A DNA stretch of 11,657 nt from Flavobacteriales bacterium UBA3431 (GTDB taxonomy: Bacteria; Bacteroidota; Bacteroidia; Flavobacteriales; Schleiferiaceae). The notes under the pieces are model-generated. The model was given only the letters and a program-made list of their open reading frames with translations. It searched no databases and was not told the DNA's origin. Location of the stretch: positions 1,381 to 13,037 of the forward strand of contig DFSS01000039.1 of the NCBI GenBank assembly GCA_002381225.1, written 5' to 3'. This document shows positions 7,639-11,657 of this stretch, in pieces; position 1 is the first letter of the stretch, and every line of letters starts with the position of its first letter. The translations under genes and the position numbers were made by a program.

Positions 7639-8459
7639 CGGTATAAAAAGGAAGCGCATTTTTCCATGAAGGCTTCCAAGTGAAGCCCCATGCCTAGTCG
7701 TAAAACAAAGTACGAGTCCGTCGTTTGGGCATTGCCTCGCGCCATCCCAACTGGGAGATTTAAGCCCGAGGGGTCCGCAAAGTAGGCGGCCGCATCGCCA
7801 TAGGATTCTTGGATGACGGTAGCGTCTGCATAGGTGCCATGAACATCATCAAGGTAGTCGGTCGTCGTTTGCGTCCAAGTCGCTTCCATGTTGACCACCC
7901 AAAAGGCATTGAGCTGCGCTCTCCAGCCCAAACCAAAAGGGAGGGTGCGTGCCCGAGTGGCATAGCGTGCTTCGGGGTTCACCGAGGTGCCCTGTCCTTC
8001 GGTGCCCAGAGGCTGAAGCGGGATCCACTCTCCTTGGTAATATCCCCGCGGTTCAAAAGACAGCAGTCCGAGTCCCGCAAAGAGGTATGGACTATGCTGA
8101 AAGCGAAAAGATGGAATGTTTTGCGGGAAGAAGTCGACTTCCATTCGAGCTTGCACGCTTCGGAATGGCGTTTGGACATGAAATTGGCGCTGCTGGCGCT
8201 CAGCCCAAGTGCTCAACGCATCGTTGGCTTCTAAAACGCCTTCGCTGTAGCCCAGGTGGAAAGCGTAATGCGGATGGGCTTGCAAACGGTAATCTACATC
8301 CCAGCTCCCTCCTTGCGGGAGATTGGGGCCGGCTGGCCCCACATCGCTCATCAGGTGGGTTCCTCCCCAGCTCACGGTCAATTCCTGAGAACGCTGCGCC
8401 CAGGCTCCCAAGGAAGCCCATGCGAATGCAAAAAAAAGAAGTTGACGTATGTTGCCCAT
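7635..8459 (-). CDS. porG: PorG-like DUF6089 outer-membrane beta-barrel protein
   Basis: This 274-residue precursor has a signal peptide (MGNIRQLLFFAFAWASLG..., cleavage AWA|Q after residue 21). The remainder looks like a small outer-membrane barrel of alternating strands: QELTVSWGGTHLMSDVG at the N-terminus, SPYLFAGLGLLSF and LPFGLGWRAQLN in the middle, and DSYFVLRLGMGLHL near the C-terminus. Pattern and position (nadK-porG-uppS-bamA) fit DUF6089, which includes PorG. In Porphyromonas gingivalis PorG is the outer-membrane partner of the PorK/PorN ring of the type IX secretion system. Whether this copy serves type IX secretion cannot be judged here, since no other component is present. The frame extends to a TTG at 8480, but ATG at 8457-8459 starts the signal peptide. 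It lies 35 bp after nadK, the widest junction in the operon. Confidence 0.78.
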   Translation of the reverse strand: MGNIRQLLFFAFAWASLGAWAQRSQELTVSWGGTHLMSDVGPAGPNLPQGGSWDVDYRLQAHPHYAFHLGYSEGVLEANDALSTWAERQQRQFHVQTPFRSVQARMEVDFFPQNIPSFRFQHSPYLFAGLGLLSFEPRGYYQGEWIPLQPLGTEGQGTSVNPEARYATRARTLPFGLGWRAQLNAFWVVNMEATWTQTTTDYLDDVHGTYADATVIQESYGDAAAYFADPSGLNLPVGMARGNAQTTDSYFVLRLGMGLHLEAFMEKCASFLYR

Positions 8460-8468
8460 ATTCAGCCT

Positions 8469-8483
8469 GCGAAGATACAAATA
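8469..8483 (-). promoter_or_regulatory. Possible promoter-like element before porG
   Basis: The 35-bp gap between nadK and porG holds, on the minus strand, TATTTGTATCTTCGC about nine bases before the porG ATG. It resembles the Bacteroidota -7 region (TAnnTTTG followed by a C/T-rich start site) but lacks the two-base spacer between TA and TTTG. No well-placed -33 TTG box was seen. It could give porG and downstream genes extra transcription; the evidence is weak. Confidence 0.22.
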
Positions 8484-8494
8484 GCCGGCGGAGC

Positions 8495-9379
8495 TCAGTT
8501 CCTGCGATCCAATCCCCAGAGCAGTTTATTGCGCAAGGTGGAAGCGAAATCAGTATACACGGTGCGCACTAGTTTGAAGCGGAAATCAGCCCTCCGCAAA
8601 GTGAGCTCTGTTTCGCAGTCCAAGGTGAATACACGCGAGTCCAATGACGCCAGGAAATTGCCCTCCCGGGCCTCCACCTTGATGGTGATGGTGTCGGCAT
8701 TAGGTATAACGAGCGGACGCACGGTCAAATTGTGTGGAGCGATCGGCGTGAGGATGAAATTGTTGCTTCCTGGGAGCAGAATGGGCCCCCCACAGCTCAA
8801 ATTGTAGCCCGTAGACCCCGTAGGAGTGGAGATCAGCAATCCGTCTGCCCAGTAGGTGTTGAGAAATTCTCCATTGAGGGAGACATGGATGGAAATCATG
8901 CTAGTGGTGCCTTTTCGGCTGACTGCGATTTCGTTCAAGGCAAAATTGGGCTGAATGATGTCGTCCGAAGCGGTATGGGCCTCTAGGGCATTTCGCTCAT
9001 CGAGCGTATAGTCGCCAGCCAAAATCGCCTTCAAGGCCATCGGCGCTTCGTCGCGGGTGATGTTGGCAAGGAATCCAAGTCGTCCAGTATTCAAGCCAAT
9101 GATGGGGATGTCCGAGCGCTCAACAAGGGTCGTGGCATCGAGGATGGTTCCATCCCCGCCGATCACCAGTAAAAAGTCCGGGGCACATGCCTGCAGTTCT
9201 TGGGCATTTTTAAACTCCGGGAAGGCCCATCCGACGGACCATTGTTCATTGATTCGGTGCTGAAAACCGCGGTACATAACCAGGTCACAGCCCTCTTGAA
9301 TCAACGAATCAATCGTGCGCTCAACAAAAGTTTGGACCTCGTCCGGAATGCGTTTGCCAAAGATTGCTACCCGTGCCAT
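8495..9379 (-). CDS. nadK: NAD kinase
   Basis: NadK phosphorylates NAD to NADP using ATP or polyphosphate in the cytoplasm. The 294-residue protein carries the diagnostic GGDGT motif at residues 74-78 with the catalytic Asp76. It also has GLNTGRLGFLAN (95-106), the NE pair at 149-150 in FALNEIAV, and ADGLLISTPTGSTGYNLSCG (178-197), the glycine-rich NAD-binding segment. Length and motif order are typical. ATG at 9377-9379 follows the stop of the CBS-protein gene by two bases. Adjacency to the CBS protein on one side and PorG/UppS on the other is the common Bacteroidota arrangement. The functional link to envelope genes is not obvious. No missing residues were noticed. Confidence 0.96.
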   Translation of the reverse strand: MARVAIFGKRIPDEVQTFVERTIDSLIQEGCDLVMYRGFQHRINEQWSVGWAFPEFKNAQELQACAPDFLLVIGGDGTILDATTLVERSDIPIIGLNTGRLGFLANITRDEAPMALKAILAGDYTLDERNALEAHTASDDIIQPNFALNEIAVSRKGTTSMISIHVSLNGEFLNTYWADGLLISTPTGSTGYNLSCGGPILLPGSNNFILTPIAPHNLTVRPLVIPNADTITIKVEAREGNFLASLDSRVFTLDCETELTLRRADFRFKLVRTVYTDFASTLRNKLLWGLDRRN

Positions 9380-9381
9380 GC

Positions 9382-9999
9382 TTAAAGGTCCAAATAATGA
9401 AGTAAGTGATCAAGGTTGTCTTCGACTTCCTCGGCGCGGTGCCCCTTTGGGTAGTACCCGAGAATCGTGCAGCCAAATCGCTCCAAGGTGGCCAAAGCCG
9501 CCGTGGGATCCGGTTGATCAAGCCGGGCAAAAGAGCGAAAAACGCTGCGCTCGGCTACGAAATCAGTGGAAAATGCCACAACCCGAACGCCTTCGGCTTC
9601 GATGCCGCGAATCCATTCGCCCCCAAAAGGGGTGTGCATCGAGTGTTCAAACCAAATGGTGGATCCAGGGAGCTGGAATGCCCATTGCTGACCAATCCGG
9701 TCGGCAAGATCCTGGCTTTTATAGCTTCCTTGCCAGAGGTTCCTGTCGCAGACGGCCACGATGTCCACTTGCCAAGCACTGGCCACGGCCAGGGCATCAA
9801 CGGGGTGTTGGGCCGCTTGCAAGGGGGGTACGGAAAGAACATGCCCATCAGGACCCATGAGTCCCGTGTAGACGCCTTCATCCACGACGGGCCAAAAGCG
9901 CGTTCGGCTTTCGCTCGTTCGCGCCAGGTACTCCGCTTCAGAACAGGTTTCCGAAAGCGGGGCCGGGTGGGTTAAAAGAAGGTCATTCCAATCCAACAT
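9382..9999 (-). CDS. Divergent CBS-domain (AcuB-like) protein
   Basis: This 205-residue soluble protein opens the envelope operon; it has no signal peptide or membrane segment. Its position directly before nadK, its length and its ending (DNLDHLLHYLDL) fit the CBS-domain protein that precedes nadK in many Bacteroidota. Two degenerate CBS-like halves can be traced: roughly residues 1-55 (FWPVVDEGVYTGLM) and 60-115 (VDIVAVCDRNLWQGSY). An alpha/beta C-terminal part follows (VRVVAFSTDFVAE, then ALATLERFGCTILGYY). The CBS signatures are weak, so the fold is inferred largely from context. CBS pairs usually bind adenine nucleotides; a role in sensing nucleotide state beside NAD kinase is speculation. 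ATG at 9997-9999 starts 48 bp from the divergent pdxJ. The product is expressed first in the operon, and its function is unknown. Confidence 0.75.
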   Translation of the reverse strand: MLDWNDLLLTHPAPLSETCSEAEYLARTSESRTRFWPVVDEGVYTGLMGPDGHVLSVPPLQAAQHPVDALAVASAWQVDIVAVCDRNLWQGSYKSQDLADRIGQQWAFQLPGSTIWFEHSMHTPFGGEWIRGIEAEGVRVVAFSTDFVAERSVFRSFARLDQPDPTAALATLERFGCTILGYYPKGHRAEEVEDNLDHLLHYLDL

Positions 10000-10047
10000 A
10001 GGACGAAGTTAGCCCGGATGCCCGAACTTTGGGCCAAATTCTCTGAT
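10000..10047. promoter_or_regulatory. Divergent promoter region between CBS gene and pdxJ
   Basis: These 48 bp separate two divergent transcription units, so promoters for both probably lie here or just inside the genes. On the minus strand TAACTTCG (10004-10011) is one base off the Bacteroidota -7 consensus TAnnTTTG, and TTTG at 10035-10038 could be a -33 box, although the 23-base spacer is long. On the plus strand GAACTTTG (10024-10031), also one base off, ends 16 bases before the pdxJ ATG, with no clear -33 box. No Shine-Dalgarno-like sequence was seen, as is usual in this phylum. Location is solid; the exact boxes are tentative. Confidence 0.45.
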
Positions 10048-10776
10048 ATGGCATCGCAACCCGCCCGTTTGAGCGTCAACATTAATAAAATAGCCACCCT
10101 GCGCAATGCACGGGGAGGGAATGTACCCAATGTGCTCGACGCGGCCATTCGGATTCAAGAATTCGGTGCCCAAGGCATCACGATTCATCCGCGTCCCGAT
10201 GAACGCCACATTCGTTACGCCGATGCCCGCGCCTTGCGCGAGGTAGTGCATACCGAGTACAATATTGAAGGCTATCCAGACCGTCGTTTTATCGATTTGG
10301 TCCTAGAATGCCGACCAGAGCAGGTCACCTTGGTCCCGGATGGGCCGGACGTACTCACGAGTAATGCGGGCTGGGATACGGTACGCAATGGGGACCTTCT
10401 TCGCCCGATTTTGGCGGAATTTCGCCAAGCCGGGATTCGAACCTCTGTCTTTATGGAATGCCAAGAGGACCGCATTCGCGCGGCGGCAGACCTTGGGGCA
10501 GACCGCATCGAGTTGTATACGGAGGGCTATGCGGTTGGGTACGCCTCCGACCCCTTGGCGGCCGTCACGCCCTATGTGCATGCCGCCCAATGGGCCAAAT
10601 CTGTTGGGTTGGGCGTGAATGCAGGCCATGATTTGAGTTCAGAGAATCTCCAGTTTTTTGCCCAGCATATGCCCGGCCTCGATGAGGTGAGCATCGGCCA
10701 CGCGTTGATTTCGGAGGCGCTGTATCTGGGACTCGAGAACACCGTACAACGCTACCGTCATTTATTGGAACGCTGA
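10048..10776 (+). CDS. pdxJ: Pyridoxine 5'-phosphate synthase PdxJ
   Basis: PdxJ condenses 1-deoxy-D-xylulose 5-phosphate with 3-amino-2-oxopropyl phosphate to form pyridoxine 5'-phosphate, the ring-closing step of the DXP-dependent vitamin B6 pathway. The 242-residue TIM-barrel protein shows LSVNINKIATLRNARGG at the N-terminus, ITIHPRPDERHIR (His47), TEYNIEGYPD (Glu70 and Glu74), TLVPDGPD, DRIELYTE, and GLGVNAGHDLS (His194). Three of these match the E. coli catalytic residues His45, Glu72 and His193. An ATG at 10018 in frame would add ten residues absent from the family and cover most of the intergenic region, so ATG at 10048 is chosen. The stop overlaps the next gene as TGATG. PdxA, PdxB and PdxH are not in the window. 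Confidence 0.95.
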   Translation: MASQPARLSVNINKIATLRNARGGNVPNVLDAAIRIQEFGAQGITIHPRPDERHIRYADARALREVVHTEYNIEGYPDRRFIDLVLECRPEQVTLVPDGPDVLTSNAGWDTVRNGDLLRPILAEFRQAGIRTSVFMECQEDRIRAAADLGADRIELYTEGYAVGYASDPLAAVTPYVHAAQWAKSVGLGVNAGHDLSSENLQFFAQHMPGLDEVSIGHALISEALYLGLENTVQRYRHLLER

Positions 10777-11561
10777 TGGCCGTTCTTCCTCTCGCGAGTA
10801 AAATCATGGGCAATGGGGGGGAACCCTTGGTTGTGCTGCATGGCTTATTTGGCATGGGGGACAACTGGGCCTCGCATGCCCGAACCTGGGGCGAACAGGG
10901 CATGGATGTCCACCTGGTGGACCAACGCAACCACGGACGGTCCCCGCATGCCGGCTCCCATACCTATGCTGACATGGTGGAGGATGTGCGTGCCTATGCC
11001 TTAGAGCATTTTGGAGAGCGGCCTGTGCGGTGGCTTGGACATAGCATGGGAGGAAAAACGGCGATGGCTTTGGCTTGCCAATATCCGGAATTGGTGGAAC
11101 GCTTGGTCGTTGTAGACATTGGCCCGAAGGCCTACCCTCCGCACCATCAATCTGTCGTGGATGCCATGCATCAGTTGGATTTTACCACATTAAAAAGCCG
11201 AACCGAGGCGGACCGCGCTCTGGAATCGGCCATGCCCGATTGGGGGATGCGTCAGTTTTTGTTGAAAAATTTGGAATGGAAACCCGAGGGGAATTTGGGG
11301 TGGAAATTCAATCTGCCCGTCCTCGAAGGTCAAATGGGCCGGATAGGCCAATCCTTGGCCGCTGAAGACCGCTTCATTGGCTCGACCTTGTTCGTTCGGG
11401 GCGAACGCAGTGGATACATTTTGGATGAAGATTGGAGTGGCATCATGGATCATTTCCCCCTGGCTCGGTTGGAATCCGTCCCAGGAGCGGGCCATTGGGT
11501 GCATGCGGAGCAACCGCAGCCCTTTCAAGACGCGGTATTGCCGTTTTTGTTGGAGGGCTAA
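10776..11561 (+). CDS. Alpha/beta hydrolase, YbfF-like esterase family
   Basis: This 261-residue cytoplasmic alpha/beta-hydrolase-fold protein resembles E. coli YbfF and related acyl-ester hydrolases. The oxyanion-hole region is VVLHGLFGMGDNW (19-31), and the nucleophile elbow is GHSMGG with Ser90. VVDIGP contains Asp114, equivalent in spacing to the acid proposed for YbfF, and GAGHWVHAE contains the catalytic His240. VDQRNHGRSPH (48-58) is typical of the family. A cap region spans roughly residues 120-190. It starts one base into the pdxJ stop (TGATG), so it is probably translated from the same mRNA. A run of seven G at 10815-10821 lies early in the gene, with the frame intact. The natural substrate is unknown; a link to vitamin B6 is suggested only by the pairing. 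Confidence 0.88.
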   Translation: MAVLPLASKIMGNGGEPLVVLHGLFGMGDNWASHARTWGEQGMDVHLVDQRNHGRSPHAGSHTYADMVEDVRAYALEHFGERPVRWLGHSMGGKTAMALACQYPELVERLVVVDIGPKAYPPHHQSVVDAMHQLDFTTLKSRTEADRALESAMPDWGMRQFLLKNLEWKPEGNLGWKFNLPVLEGQMGRIGQSLAAEDRFIGSTLFVRGERSGYILDEDWSGIMDHFPLARLESVPGAGHWVHAEQPQPFQDAVLPFLLEG

Positions 11562-11657
11562 AGGGCTAGAGAGCTCGCGCTTCGCGCTGAAGCCAATTCG
11601 CTTAAACGTTTCATCTCTTTTATCCTTGAAATGTGGTGCGGACCTTCGCTGCGCGCC
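11562..11657. other. Right-edge segment, GC-rich short inverted repeats
   Basis: These 96 bp after the hydrolase contain nested short palindromes: GCGC-TTC-GCGC and GCTTC-GCGCT-GAAGC, both within about 11577-11593. A related CTTCGCTGCGCGCC lies at the extreme right. No T-tract follows in a way that makes a clear terminator. On the minus strand one frame is open from the right edge and ends with TAG at 11558-11560, overlapping the hydrolase stop. Its last residues would be MKRLSELASARSASSLAL. This could be the 3' end of an opposing gene or simple intergenic sequence; the window is too short to decide. Confidence 0.4.

Noticed and set aside
7639..7659. Upstream ATG for uppS
   Set aside because: It would overlap porG by 25 bp and add a hydrophobic MRFLFIP leader. 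The ATG at 7638 makes the common four-base overlap and fits the family N-terminus. The alternative is not fully excluded.
7949..8572. 207-codon plus-strand open frame antisense to porG
   Set aside because: It lies opposite a gene supported by signal peptide, family pattern and synteny. Its translation is rich in Arg, Pro, Ser and Cys with no recognisable domain, as expected for a shadow frame in GC-rich sequence.
10018..10047. Upstream ATG giving pdxJ ten extra residues
   Set aside because: PdxJ proteins start close to LSVNINK. The extension is not part of the family and would occupy most of the divergent promoter region.
10815..10821. G7 run near the start of the hydrolase as a phase-variation switch
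   Set aside because: It is only seven bases, encodes part of a Gly-Asn-Gly-Gly turn, and the gene is intact. This length is common in GC-rich genomes, and nothing else suggests phase variation.
1..11657. Mobile element, phage, defence system, CRISPR array, tRNA or rRNA
   Set aside because: I looked for transposase or integrase motifs, long terminal inverted repeats, regularly spaced repeats, tRNA-like cloverleaf sequences and toxin-antitoxin pairs, and saw none. Almost every base is accounted for by housekeeping genes.

Overview
The window is dense, ordinary-looking bacterial chromosome, almost certainly from a Bacteroidota (probably Flavobacteriales-like) organism with an unusually GC-rich genome for that phylum. 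Three things point there: the gene order CBS protein - nadK - porG (DUF6089) - uppS - bamA - skp - skp - murI, which is characteristic of Bacteroidota; a flavobacterial-type carotenoid desaturase CrtD; and signal peptides that all end immediately before a glutamine. No rRNA, tRNA, CRISPR array, insertion sequence, phage gene or integrase was seen, and GC/codon use looks even throughout, so there is no sign of an acquired island.

Layout. (1) Positions 1-2566, plus strand: the 3' end of an rsmB-like rRNA cytosine methyltransferase, then murQ (N-acetylmuramate-6-phosphate etherase), then crtD. The coding sequences overlap at both junctions (ATGA, then a 25-bp overlap), so they probably share one mRNA. 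(2) Positions 2594-9999, minus strand: an eight-gene envelope operon read right to left. It encodes a divergent CBS-domain protein, NAD kinase, the PorG-type outer-membrane barrel, undecaprenyl diphosphate synthase, BamA, two Skp/OmpH periplasmic chaperones and glutamate racemase. Junctions are -4 to +35 bp. It converges with crtD across a 27-bp gap. (3) Positions 10048-11561, plus strand: pdxJ (pyridoxine 5'-phosphate synthase) and an alpha/beta hydrolase joined by a TGATG overlap, divergent from the envelope operon across a 48-bp intergenic region. (4) The last 96 bp are GC-rich with short inverted repeats. They hold either intergenic sequence or the 3' end of an opposing gene.

How the genes fit together. 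UppS makes the C55 lipid carrier for peptidoglycan and other envelope glycans. MurI supplies D-glutamate for peptidoglycan and MurQ recycles MurNAc-6-phosphate. Skp proteins and BamA chaperone and insert outer-membrane barrels. PorG is itself a barrel and, in Porphyromonas, part of the type IX secretion system. CrtD modifies membrane carotenoids. Most of the window is therefore envelope biogenesis plus cofactor supply (NADP, vitamin B6).

I looked for an undescribed system and found none that the sequence supports. The observations worth checking are modest: the signal-peptide Q-rule pattern, a C8 tract inside bamA, coupling of crtD to murQ, the poorly characterised CBS protein, the pdxJ-hydrolase pair, possible internal promoters, and the unresolved right edge. 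Several gene starts are moved inward from the longest open frame, and the reason is given in each entry.
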